Assembly (NCBI RefSeq): GCF_014203225.1 | Contig: NZ_JACHIO010000008.1 | Location: 1-64,000, forward strand | Direction of reading: 5' to 3' | Source of the DNA: Granulicella mallensis | GTDB lineage: Bacteria > Acidobacteriota > Terriglobia > Terriglobales > Acidobacteriaceae | DNA: 64,000 bases | Shown here: positions 28,962 to 38,800 of the stretch, piece after piece | How positions within the stretch are numbered: position 1 is the stretch's first letter | Layout: each line of letters begins with the position of its first letter | Notes under the pieces: generated by a model | What the model saw: only the letters and a program-made list of their open reading frames with translations | Databases searched by the model: none | What the model was told of the DNA's origin: nothing | Position numbers and translations under genes: made by a program

Positions 28962-30416
28962 CTACGGATAGAGCTTCGCTTCCACGATCTCAGGCTCAGG
29001 CTCTCCAGCCGCCACAATCAACTTCTTCAACTGTTCGCGTAGTTCATTGGCCTTCTCGCGATACTCTTTGCGACCAGCGAGATTGACCAGTTCGTTGGGG
29101 TCGGCGCGCTGGTCGTACATCTGGTACTCGGTATAGGTCTTGGCTGCCAGCTCCTTGCCGCCCGATATGTCGGCGACACAGTAGGTCCAATCCGGCGTAC
29201 GGATCGCGCGCCCGGTCATCGACTCGCTGATCTGGATGAGCTGCTGATTCGGCCAATGCTGACGCGCCTCAGGATCGTTGAGCAACGGCAGCACGCTGTG
29301 GCCCTTCCAGGTCGAAGGCACGGGAACACCCGCCGCTTCGAGCAGAGTTGGCGCAAGATCGATGAGACCAATCAGTTCGGGGACCTGTTGTGTTCCTCGG
29401 AAGCCGGGGCCATCGATTACCAGCGGGACACGGATCGAGCTATTGTGGGTGCTGCGCTTGTACTCCTGGTTGCGCGTCATGAAGTGGCAGCCATGATCGC
29501 TGATGAAGACAAAGATGGTGTTCTCGGCCAGATGCTCTTCTTCGAGGATGCGGCGCACGCGGCCCACTGAAGCATCGATGGACTCGATGCAGCCGTAGTA
29601 GTCCGGAAGCTGCGCCTGCCAGGTGCCGGGCAGCGCGCGAAGATCGTCGGGCACGACCGAGTTGACGTAGCGCGCAGCCGCGCCCTTGGGGGCGATGGGC
29701 TGGTGCATATCGTTCTGCTGGTGAGGCTCTAACTGCGAGATAAAGAGAAAGAACGGCTTGTCGTGCTTCTGGCGAAGAAACTGCTCGGCGCGGTCGGTGA
29801 GGAAGTCGACGCGATACTCGTCCTTGTAGGTGATCTCTTTTCCGTCGCGATCCCAGATCGTTCCTTCATACGGGTGCGAGGTATTTTCAATCGCGTTGGC
29901 CCCTTCCCAGAGGTCGAGAAAACCGCCTCGGTCTTCGGCCTTCACCGCTCCCGGGCTGCCACCCTGTGCAGGGTTCTCCAGAGCGAGATGCCACTTGCCG
30001 ATAAGGTTCGCCGAGTAGCCCGCCTTGCGCAGCTCCCCTGCAAGTGTCGGCAGCGACTTATCCAGCTCCAGGCCGTTGTGCCAGACTCCGGTCTCCGTGG
30101 CGTAGCGGCTGGTAAAGATCACAGAGCGCGCTGGAGCGCATACCGGTTGATTGGTAACCGCATGGGTAAAGTTCTTGCCACGCGCGGCGATAGCGTCGAT
30201 GTTCGGTGTGTGCGTCGAACTATTGCGACCGTTGGCTCCAACAAAGTCCGACCGAAACTGATCGGCGAGATACAACACGATGTTGGGCCGCGAGGCAGGC
30301 TTTGCTGCAGCGCCCTTGGACTGTTCCGCCTCAGCGGCACCCGACACAGCAGCAGCTACCGCGGCTGCCACGGTGCCCTTCAAAAATGATCGGCGACTCT
30401 CTATCGTTTCCGGCAT
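28962..30416 (-). CDS. Type I sulfatase, Tat-exported
   Basis: Arylsulfatase-like enzyme expected to release sulfate from a sulfated glycan or ester in the periplasm. Seen (484 residues from the ATG at 30416): Tat-like signal ESRRSFLKG, N-terminal metal site PNIVLYLADQFRSDF, and the modification motif CAPAR (Cys93) in NQPVCAPARSVIFTSRY, where cysteine becomes formylglycine. Further on are GKWHLA, a metal-binding SDHG in FISDHGCHF, and a C-terminal YQMYDQRADPNELVNLA. A TTG two codons earlier (30422) would abut GGAG, so the ATG is preferred. It starts 9 nt after the stop of the TonB receptor. Tat export of a folded enzyme fits cytoplasmic activation by the FGE encoded downstream. Confidence 0.9.
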   Translation of the reverse strand: MPETIESRRSFLKGTVAAAVAAAVSGAAEAEQSKGAAAKPASRPNIVLYLADQFRSDFVGANGRNSSTHTPNIDAIAARGKNFTHAVTNQPVCAPARSVIFTSRYATETGVWHNGLELDKSLPTLAGELRKAGYSANLIGKWHLALENPAQGGSPGAVKAEDRGGFLDLWEGANAIENTSHPYEGTIWDRDGKEITYKDEYRVDFLTDRAEQFLRQKHDKPFFLFISQLEPHQQNDMHQPIAPKGAAARYVNSVVPDDLRALPGTWQAQLPDYYGCIESIDASVGRVRRILEEEHLAENTIFVFISDHGCHFMTRNQEYKRSTHNSSIRVPLVIDGPGFRGTQQVPELIGLIDLAPTLLEAAGVPVPSTWKGHSVLPLLNDPEARQHWPNQQLIQISESMTGRAIRTPDWTYCVADISGGKELAAKTYTEYQMYDQRADPNELVNLAGRKEYREKANELREQLKKLIVAAGEPEPEIVEAKLYP

Positions 30417-30425
30417 CTTCAACTC

Positions 30426-33400
30426 CTACCAGTAAATCTTTGCAGCGAACTGCAGTTGTCTTGAATTATCACGCGTGCTGGTGATCGACGCGAACGTAGA
30501 GGGCGTTGTAAAAGTAAGGCTTCCCGGGGCCGAGAAGTTTGGCGTATTGGTGATATTGAAAGCTTCGGCACGAACTTCCAACCGAGTTCCTGCGACGAGG
30601 GGAATCTGCCGGAAGAGCGAAGCGTCGAGCTTATGGTAAGCCGGTCCACTGACCTGTGTGGGAGAGCCTCCCAATGCCGCCAATCCGGTAGCTGTCGTAG
30701 CAGGATTGGCAAAGGCTGCGGGGTTCAGGAACTGCGTCGCGTTGTGAGGGCCCGCATAAGGGTTCTGTCCTGCTACTTTGAGAGCATTGCAACCCAAACC
30801 AGCAGCAGTGGTAACCGAGCAAGCTACGGTGAGAGGCTGACCATCCTGTACCGTCGCGATTCCCTGTAGCGACCATCCGCCTGCCACATAAGCCGCAGGC
30901 CCATGCGTGAGCAGCGCACGCCCGTGACCGAACGGCAGAGCATAGGTTCCATTCGCATGGAAGATATTGCGAACATCGGTATCGCAGAGAGCATAGTCAA
31001 ACCCGATGCCAGCCCCCGGAACATAAGGCGCGCGATAACTGCCGATATTGTTATCGAGCTGATCCCGCGCATCACCCATGCACTTCGACCACGTGTAGTT
31101 GGCATCGAGCGTCAGCCCGTTCGACCAGCGGCGAGTGACATCGAGTTGCAAGCCGTTATAGTTTGTTACGCCTGACGGAGTGATGAAGGTACCGCCACGA
31201 GCGAAATCAGGGAAAAAACTATTTGTCTGCGCGTTAGCGCTTGCGGGAAGAACCGTATCGAGCGTGTTGGTATTGATCGGAGTTTGCAGGTGTCTCGATA
31301 CCGACCCCGCATAGCCGATCTTCAGAACGGTTGTCGAAGTAAGTTGATATTGGACCTGCAGGTTGTAGCCCTCGGTATAGGCACTCTGCCAGTTGTACTG
31401 TCGGCCAAGAAGAGTGATGCTCGACAGGTTTGCGTTGGCTGCGTTGAGTGGAACGTTCGTCAACCCATTGGCCAGCGTGCCGATCGAGTTATCCGGCGTT
31501 AGCGGAGTAACAGGATTGCCTGCGGTATAGCTCGTCGCGATGTTGAATGGGAAGTTGGCTCCTGGCTGTGCGCTCAAACCATAATTCTCATAGCCACCAT
31601 AAAACAGGCCAAACCCGGCATGAATGACAACGCGTGAATTCGCCTGATAGGCAATACCGAAGCGTGGAGCGAAGTTTTCTTTCTGCGCCGTTCCCAATCC
31701 CCTGTTATCGGTCGGGACAAAAGCGATATTGTCTTTATTCAGCAACGCAATAAAGGCTTGCGGCACCGAAGCTACCTGTGATCTTGGAATGAGAAATTGA
31801 GCACCGACCGCTGGATTGCTCAAAGGCCCAGGGAGGAAGTTAGCCTGCCGATCGTCACGCTCGGTCGGGACACCGTAGTGCTCCCAGCGCAGGCCGAGGT
31901 TCAACGTGAGACGCGAGGTGGCGCGCCAGTCGTCCTGGACGTAAGCACCCACGTAACTCCGGTGAAGATTGCTGATAGGAGGAAAACTGGAGGCGCTGAC
32001 AGTGTTCGCGCCGCCTATGTTGTCGTAAGCGGTCGAGCTATTGCCGACCGTATTACGAGTCGGGTTCAGAAGGAACTGCGCGCGGTCAGTGGAGCCGTCC
32101 GTCTGGCTCACGATGGAGGTATAGATGCCGCTATAGCCAAACGAACCGCGCGACGCGGAAGGCGTCGACGTGGGATACAGGAGGCTCTGGTAGAGCACCC
32201 CGGTGCGCAGCACATGGTGGCCGCGCGAGATCGTCACGTTGTCGGAGAACTGCGTAATGTCACTCGCCTTGTTACTGGGCAGCGATCCAGACTGCCCCAG
32301 GTTCGCCAACGCGCCGAACGTCAGGGTAGGCAAGCCACCGTTCCCTGGAAACTGCGGAATACCACCAATCCCATACTGCGCTGGAATGCCTAACTGACTG
32401 GCAAAGGGCTGCTGGCGAATGTCGACCACACGGCTATAGCCGACGCGCGCTTCGTTCACAATCTGAGGAGTGAAGATGTGGGTCTCACTCACGGCAACAT
32501 TCTGCGCCTGTGTCCATCCATTGCCGGGACGGCTCGCCTGGCCATCTGCAATGCCCTGGAAAGGCCCGGGGTTCAACTGGTCCGTATCGAGATAGCTGTA
32601 ACGCACAAACGCCGAATCGCGGTCGCTGAAGTGCTGGTCGACACGCAGGTCGATGCCATCGCTGTTATTCGTCACCGTGGGGAACGAGGTGAAGTTATTC
32701 GTTACACCACCAGCGGTCGGCGAAGGGAATAAATTCAACAAAGCGATTGCGCTGGAACTCAATCGGCCGCTGGGCAATCTATTGAGCAACGCCACTTGTC
32801 CGGCGTTGGTGAAGTTTGTCTGCCCTGCAAGAGACCCTGAGTAAAAAGGATCGCGCACATAGCCGGTGCTGGTCGCCTTGAGTCCAGTGGTTGCGTCGAT
32901 TTGTCCGCCTGTGATGGGGCGGCTAGTCGCCGGATCGAAGATCGTACCTACGTGAAAGACTCTGCCCAGCAAGTCGGTCTTGGTTCCGCTCTGTCCCGTA
33001 ATCAAGTCGCCGAAGTTCGTAAATCCAGATTGATTTTCGGCAGCGGTCGGTACGGTAACAACCTTGCTGCTGTCCTGCGCGCTGCGCAGGCCTTGATAGT
33101 CGAAGAAGAAGAACGTCTTGCCACGGCCGTTGTACAGCTTGGGGATGACTACCGGTCCACCAAGGGCGAAGCCGAACTGATTCTGGCGAAAGGCAGGCTT
33201 GGCCGCTGCCGTCGCAAAGTAGTTGCGCGCATCCAGAACATCGTTGCGGAAGAACTCCCAGGCATCGCCGTGGAAGCGATCGCCGCCTGACTTCGTCGAC
33301 ACATTCAAGACTGCGCCCGCAGAGTGGCCGAACTCCGCCGTGTAGTTGTCGGTCTGCACGACAAACTCCTGCAGCGCATCCGGCGGAGGCATGATGACAT

Positions 33401-34031
33401 ACTGCGTCTGGTTTACGTAGTCCGCAATAGCCGCATTGTTATCGATGCCGTCGAGCAGGTAATCGTTCTGCCCGCGACGCGCGCCGTTCGCGCTGAAAGA
33501 GCCACTGGCAGCCAGGCCGCGTGAGTCCGCCTGTGCAATCGTGACACCGGGAGCGGTCTGGGCCAGGAACGTTACATTGCGGCCGTTCAACGGCAGATCG
33601 TTGATGCGGCGCGCATCAACCAGTTGCTGCAGCGCAGAGGTCTGCGTCTCCAGCAGCGGCTGGGTGGAAGCGACCTCTACCGTTTGCGTTACCTCGCCTA
33701 CGTGCAGGGCTACGTCTTCGCGCAAGGTTGACTGGGCCGTGATCGCCAGGCCCTTCTGCACATAGCGCTCGAAGCCTTCCTGCTCCACTGTGAGCGAATA
33801 GGTCCCGATAGCAAGTGGCGAGAAGGTAAAGCTGCCATCGCTGCCTGACTTCGCGGTGCGCTCGACACCGGTCTCCTCACTGCGCAACTTGATCGCGGCA
33901 CCGGATACTCGCTGCTGTTGTGCGTCGGACACAGTGCCGACGATAGCGCCGGTATCTACCTGGGCCCAGGCCGCAACGTGAAGAGATGCAATCAATACCA
34001 ATAAAAGTGAGATGTTCCTGCGCAGGGACAC
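30426..34031 (-). CDS. TonB-dependent receptor with carboxypeptidase-regulatory-like domain
   Basis: Outer-membrane active transporter for large or scarce ligands, of the Oar-like class typical of acidobacteria. Seen (1,201 residues): signal peptide (1-23, ending AWA), regulatory-like beta-sandwich (about 25-110: GAIVGTVSDAQQQRVSGAAI, GTYSLTVEQEGFERYV), plug (about 120-245, with LPLNGRNVTFL and NDYLLDGIDNNA), then a long beta-barrel ending in FAAKIYW with a terminal aromatic. The start is a GTG with CCGGAGG upstream. The sulfatase begins 9 nt after its stop, making uptake of a sulfated compound the natural guess. No SusD-like lipoprotein gene is present. Confidence 0.88.
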   Translation of the reverse strand: MSLRRNISLLLVLIASLHVAAWAQVDTGAIVGTVSDAQQQRVSGAAIKLRSEETGVERTAKSGSDGSFTFSPLAIGTYSLTVEQEGFERYVQKGLAITAQSTLREDVALHVGEVTQTVEVASTQPLLETQTSALQQLVDARRINDLPLNGRNVTFLAQTAPGVTIAQADSRGLAASGSFSANGARRGQNDYLLDGIDNNAAIADYVNQTQYVIMPPPDALQEFVVQTDNYTAEFGHSAGAVLNVSTKSGGDRFHGDAWEFFRNDVLDARNYFATAAAKPAFRQNQFGFALGGPVVIPKLYNGRGKTFFFFDYQGLRSAQDSSKVVTVPTAAENQSGFTNFGDLITGQSGTKTDLLGRVFHVGTIFDPATSRPITGGQIDATTGLKATSTGYVRDPFYSGSLAGQTNFTNAGQVALLNRLPSGRLSSSAIALLNLFPSPTAGGVTNNFTSFPTVTNNSDGIDLRVDQHFSDRDSAFVRYSYLDTDQLNPGPFQGIADGQASRPGNGWTQAQNVAVSETHIFTPQIVNEARVGYSRVVDIRQQPFASQLGIPAQYGIGGIPQFPGNGGLPTLTFGALANLGQSGSLPSNKASDITQFSDNVTISRGHHVLRTGVLYQSLLYPTSTPSASRGSFGYSGIYTSIVSQTDGSTDRAQFLLNPTRNTVGNSSTAYDNIGGANTVSASSFPPISNLHRSYVGAYVQDDWRATSRLTLNLGLRWEHYGVPTERDDRQANFLPGPLSNPAVGAQFLIPRSQVASVPQAFIALLNKDNIAFVPTDNRGLGTAQKENFAPRFGIAYQANSRVVIHAGFGLFYGGYENYGLSAQPGANFPFNIATSYTAGNPVTPLTPDNSIGTLANGLTNVPLNAANANLSSITLLGRQYNWQSAYTEGYNLQVQYQLTSTTVLKIGYAGSVSRHLQTPINTNTLDTVLPASANAQTNSFFPDFARGGTFITPSGVTNYNGLQLDVTRRWSNGLTLDANYTWSKCMGDARDQLDNNIGSYRAPYVPGAGIGFDYALCDTDVRNIFHANGTYALPFGHGRALLTHGPAAYVAGGWSLQGIATVQDGQPLTVACSVTTAAGLGCNALKVAGQNPYAGPHNATQFLNPAAFANPATTATGLAALGGSPTQVSGPAYHKLDASLFRQIPLVAGTRLEVRAEAFNITNTPNFSAPGSLTFTTPSTFASITSTRDNSRQLQFAAKIYW

Positions 34032-34576
34032 GGAGCCTCCGGTGAGAGAAGGAAGACACGCTTATTCCGGCGGGGAGAAAGTACGCACGCAGAGATAGCT
34101 CGTCGTTCGAAAAATAAATTAGAAAAGGGGAGTTAGCTGGCTAGTAACTTAGCGGCAACAGGTACAACAACAACCGGTGCGGGGAGCAACCGGGGAGAGG
34201 CCGGTGGAGGCCATCATCACGAATTGTTGGTTACTGCATGACATCTTTGCCTGCCTGTCTGCAAAGCATAGGAGGAATATATTCGTATGTCAACTTTTGA
34301 GCTTTATTGAGCGACCTACTCAGGCGATTATTTTGCAAAAAGCGAAGGGGTGGCTATATCCCAAATCTGTCCCTGGTTGTGCCTGTGCAGCCTGGGCCGC
34401 CCGAAGGAAGGCAATTCAGTCGTTGCGCCCTACGGGCTTCACTCCGGCCTTCGGCAGAATGGTATAGGTTCTGGATCGTGCTTTTCGGCACGGTTGAAAC
34501 CGTGCCCTTCCGGGCTTGCCTCAACAAGCTATTTGCACGGTTCAATCACTTTCTCAGTGCAGTTTGATGACATGCC
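34032..34576. other. Gene-free stretch carrying repeat A, copy 2
   Basis: Upstream of the receptor gene. Positions 34404-34531 are the reverse-complement copy of the element at 14687-14813 (AAGGCAATTCAGTCGTTGCG, CACTCCGGCCTTCGGCAGAA, CACGGTTGAAACCGTGCCC). About 34564-34580 is a half-copy of the palindrome at 4148-4190. No gene is supported. The receptor promoter should lie at about 34050-34200 but I cannot point to it. Confidence 0.55.
34404..34531 (+). repeat. Dispersed repeat A, copy 2
   Basis: About 128 nt matching the reverse complement of 14687-14813 block by block, with scattered differences, so the copies are not recent. It carries the palindrome CACGGTTGAAACCGTG. Non-coding. Confidence 0.7.
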
Positions 34577-35677
34577 CTAGGACTTCGCACGCTTTTTCGC
34601 CGGCGGAGGACAGGTAGATTCCCGCACCACTAACTCCGGGTCGACGACCAATTGTTTAGAGGGAGGATGGTCCGGGTGAGCGGTGATCTGCCGCACGAGC
34701 GCTTCAGCGGCAAGCATCCCCATCGTGCGCAGAGGCTGCCGCACTGTCGTCAAGCTGGGATTCTGGAAGGCTGCCGACTGTACGTCGTCGAAGCCGACGA
34801 CCGAGACATCCTGCGGCACGCGCAACCCCGCCTCACGCAGAGCACGGATGGCTCCAATCGCCGAAACGTCATTGAACGTAAACAACGCGGTAAAGGGTGT
34901 ATCCGATGCCAGCAGCCGTTGGGCCGCGAAATAACCGGGCTCATGCGAGGGCGCATCCCCTTCAAGCTGGGCCACGAGTTTGGGGTTCAGCTTAATCTGC
35001 GCCCGCGATGCCGCGTGGCGAATCGCCTGCCAGCGCGGTTCCGTATCCGAGCTGAAGCTCTGCCCCTTGATGATGGCAATCTCGCGATGCCCCAACCCCA
35101 CCAGGTGATCGAGCGCCAACTCCACGGCACGGCGCTGGTTCAGCATAATGTTCGTCACACCCTCCTGCTCGTCGGGGCAGGAGACGGTGATCGTCGGCAG
35201 CCGCGAGTGCAGCGGCATGATGGTATCGATGGCAATGATGCCATCGACGGAGCGCTCCATCAACAGCGACTGCGCCCGCTCAATCAGCTCGCTGCGATGG
35301 TGATGGCTGATGAGGAAGTAGATGTAGCCGGACTGCAGCAATCCCTGTTCGATTCCGGCGAGCACCAGCGTCGCATAGCCCTCGGAGACCTCCGGAACCA
35401 GCACGCCGACCATCATCGACCGGCCATGCCGCAGCGATCGCGCCAGCGCATTCGGGCGGTAGTTGAACTCCTTGGCGGCGGCAAAGATACGGTCCTGTGT
35501 GGTCTTCGGGATCGACTTTGCCGCCGGAACGCCGTTCAGCACGCGCGAGATGGCCGCTACCGAAAGCCCCAGATGCGCCGAAAGAGTCGCCAGCGAAGCG
35601 GGTGCGCCATGCCGGGAAGTTGCATCTGATAGATCAGTCTTATCGGATTTGTTTACTTTTTTCGACGAAGGTGCCAC
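34577..35677 (-). CDS. LacI family transcriptional regulator
   Basis: Sugar-responsive repressor. Seen (366 residues): a 25-residue polar lead, then the LacI helix-turn-helix (about 28-75: LSAHLGLSVAAISRVLNGVP with KTTQDRIFAAAKEFNYRPNALARSL) and a periplasmic-binding-protein-like effector domain (MMVGVLVPEVSEGYATLVLAGIE, VDGIIAIDT, FTALFTFNDVSAIGAIRALREAG). The start is a GTG with no clear Shine-Dalgarno. It diverges from the second TonB receptor and GH39 genes; two CAAACGTTTG palindromes sit between them, so it most likely controls that operon and itself. The effector sugar is not readable. Confidence 0.9.
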   Translation of the reverse strand: MAPSSKKVNKSDKTDLSDATSRHGAPASLATLSAHLGLSVAAISRVLNGVPAAKSIPKTTQDRIFAAAKEFNYRPNALARSLRHGRSMMVGVLVPEVSEGYATLVLAGIEQGLLQSGYIYFLISHHHRSELIERAQSLLMERSVDGIIAIDTIMPLHSRLPTITVSCPDEQEGVTNIMLNQRRAVELALDHLVGLGHREIAIIKGQSFSSDTEPRWQAIRHAASRAQIKLNPKLVAQLEGDAPSHEPGYFAAQRLLASDTPFTALFTFNDVSAIGAIRALREAGLRVPQDVSVVGFDDVQSAAFQNPSLTTVRQPLRTMGMLAAEALVRQITAHPDHPPSKQLVVDPELVVRESTCPPPAKKRAKS

Positions 35678-35769
35678 CTCGTGAGTCTTTCACAAGTGGG
35701 CACCCGCGCGAAAATCGATTGCCGAGGCTTGACAGTCGTTATCGAGACGGAGCATAGTGCCTATTTGCT

Positions 35770-35800
35770 CAAACGTTTGCCTAATTGGGCAAACGTTTGC
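35770..35800. promoter_or_regulatory. Tandem LacI-type operators
   Basis: Two palindromes, CAAACGTTTG at 35770-35779 and GCAAACGTTTGC at 35789-35800, have centres 20 bp apart (two helical turns), in the divergent gap between lacI-type regulator and receptor. A third half, GCAAACGCC, lies at 35813. The A-A-A-C-G-T-T-T core with central CG is the classical LacI/GalR-family operator shape. Confidence 0.78.
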
Positions 35801-35856
35801 TCAGGCGCTATCGCAAACGCCAAATATTTACGTTGTCGGACTTTCCTGGAGGCAGT

Positions 35857-38800
35857 ATGAAGTTGATCTCTACCATCTTTCCCCCTCAGCGCAGGGCCTT
35901 TCGGTGGCTTGCGCTCGTGGCAATTCTTTGCGTCGCTTCCCTGGCCGCGCATGCCCAGTACCGAACGTCGGTCCAGGGTGTTGTCACTGATCCGCAGGGA
36001 GAGGTCGTCCCTGGCGCGACCCTGACACTGAAGAACACCACCACGAACGGAACGATCGTTCACACAAGCGACGCCAATGGCGTCTTCAACTTCAACGCTC
36101 TGCCGGCCGATCCCTTTATTCTGACGGTCGCACGTAAAGGTTTTGCGACCAAGGTCCTCAGCGACCTCCAATTCGTTCCTGAAGAGGCCAACGCCTTGAA
36201 CGTGCAGTTGGCCGTTGGCGGAGACACGCAGACGATTACCGTCGACGCCTCGACACAACCGGCCCTCAATACAGAGAACTCAAACCTGGGCGTCACGATC
36301 AGCAGCAACGACATCGCGCACCTGCCATCCTCCGGCCGCGACGTATTCACCCTGAGCCAATTGGCGCCGGGCTCGATTAATGATGGGTCGCAAGCTACAG
36401 GGGGTGGTGTCTATAACACTCCGGGTAACCAGGGTGTTGGCGGTTCAGGGTCAGGCGGACAAGAGCCAACCGAAAATAAACCTCAAACCTTCGCCAATGG
36501 CAACCAGAATTCGGCCAATGGCATTGCGATCGACGGTATCAGCACCACCAGCGCGGTCTGGGGTGGAGCCAGCGTCATCACTCCTGATCCGGACTCCATC
36601 GCTAATGTGCGAATCGTTACCAATCAGTACGACGCGGAAAACGGACGCTTCAGTGGTGCCATCACAGAGATCACCTCGAAGAGCGGTACGAACCAGTTTC
36701 ATGGAAGCCTCTTCATCGACATTCACCGTCCTGGCTTGAATGCCTACCCTCACTTCTCCGGAACCGGCTCTGATCCTAAAACCGGTAGAGACAACTCCCG
36801 TTTCAACCAATATGGCGGCAGCGTTGGCGGCCCGATCTGGAAGGACAGGGTCTTCGCCTTCTTTTCCTATGAGACCTCCCCACAAGGGAATGCCCCCACG
36901 ACAGGAACCGGTTGGTACGACACTGCCGCCTTCGATGCTCTAGGACGCAGCGGAAGCATTGCATCAACGTATCTGACCTTTCCCGGAGCAGGCGTCAACG
37001 CCACCGGCCTTGTCCCGGGCGTGACCTGCGCAACTGCCGGCCTGGTTCAAGGTGTCAATTGCAATGCCGTCGCAGGAGGCTTGAATATCGGCTCTCCGTT
37101 GACCTCCGCCTTGGGAACTCAGGACCCTACGGCCACTGGAACCACTGCCAATCCAGGAGTTGGCAGTGGACTGGGAAATGTAGCGGATATTGCAGAATTC
37201 GCTACAATCTCGCCGCATAGCTCGTACTACAAGGCATACAACGGGCGTCTCGATGCCGATGTCACGAAAAGCGATCACCTCAGCTTTGCCATCTATTGGG
37301 TGCCTCAAGGGACTACAGGCGAACAGGGTGGATCCCGCAACTATGACCTCTTCTTTCACGACCAGATCAATGATGCTTTCTCTGTAATTTGGAACCACAC
37401 GTTCTCGCCAACATTCCTCAATGAAGCCCGTGCAAACGCCGCAGGCTGGCGCTATAACGAAATCACCTCCAACCCTCAGTCGCCCGTCGGTTTGCCCCAG
37501 GACGATATTAACCAGATCGGCTCTATCACTCTCAATCAATTCGGCCCTTCCGTTGGCAGCGATCTGAACCAGTGGACCTACGGCTACAAAGATGTCGCAA
37601 CCAAGGTCTGGGGACAACAGACCATTAAATTTGGTGGCGATTACACGAATCTTCACTACCTCAATAATCCGACTTACACCTTTGTTCCCACCTACGATTT
37701 TTATAATGTCTGGGATTTCCTGAACGATGCGCCACACCAGGAGCAAGGACAGTTTAATCCGGCAACAGGTTTCCCCGGTGGCGCCCGCCAGGACGACCGC
37801 GAAAACCTCTTTGGCTTTTTTGTGCAGGATGACTGGAAGATTCGCAAGAACCTGACCATCAACCTGGGCCTGCGCTATTCCTATTTCGGCTCACTTTACG
37901 ACAAGCAACACAATATCGGTGTGGCTACTTATGGTCCGGGGGCTGCGACCTATACGGGTCTTACCGTCAGGACTGGCGGCAACGTCTGGACACCACAGAA
38001 AGGTAACTTCGGACCCCAGATTGGGTTCAACTGGAGCCCGGAGACATTCCACGACAAGCTTGTCGTTCGTGGCGGTTACGGACTGAGCTACAACCAGGAA
38101 GAGATCGCCATTACATCGAGTGGCGGCAGTAATCCTCCGCTGACGTTCAACGCTAACTTCGCCTTCGACAGCCCCTCCAACCCGGGGGCTACAGGTGGGA
38201 ACATTCTTTATGGAATTTCGAGCAGCCCGACAAACTTGTTTGGTTATGCTTCGAATCCCCACACCATCGTCTCGGTCGACAACGCTGCAGGCATACCGGC
38301 CTCGGGTTCAGCCAACATCACAGTCTTTCCTTCTCATCTGCCTACCACGTACGTTCACCATTACTCACTGGACTTGCAGTATGACCTAGGACACCAGCTT
38401 GTAGCGACATTGGGCTATCAAGGCAGCTCGTCCCATCACGTCATCGAAAACTCCAACTCCAATGCCTTCGCACTGGCTAATGGCCTGGCGCTGAACCCTC
38501 TGGTTACGAGTGGAAATTACTGGTGGAATGGCGGCTCTGCCAACAACAATGCTCTGCTCGCAGGCTTGAAGCACCAATTTGCGCATCACTTCTCTGCCGA
38601 AGGCCAGTTCTCCTGGGCAAAGAGCCTGGATAATACCTCTGGGCCGTACGAAGAGCAGCCGTATACCCCCGTTAATTCAAGCTATGACTATGGCCGTTCC
38701 GATTTCAACGTTGGAAAATCCTTCAAGGCTTTTGGCCTCTGGCAACCGGTTCTCTTCCACGGCAGCAATCGCTGGATGGAAAAGATTGCTGGCGGCTGGT

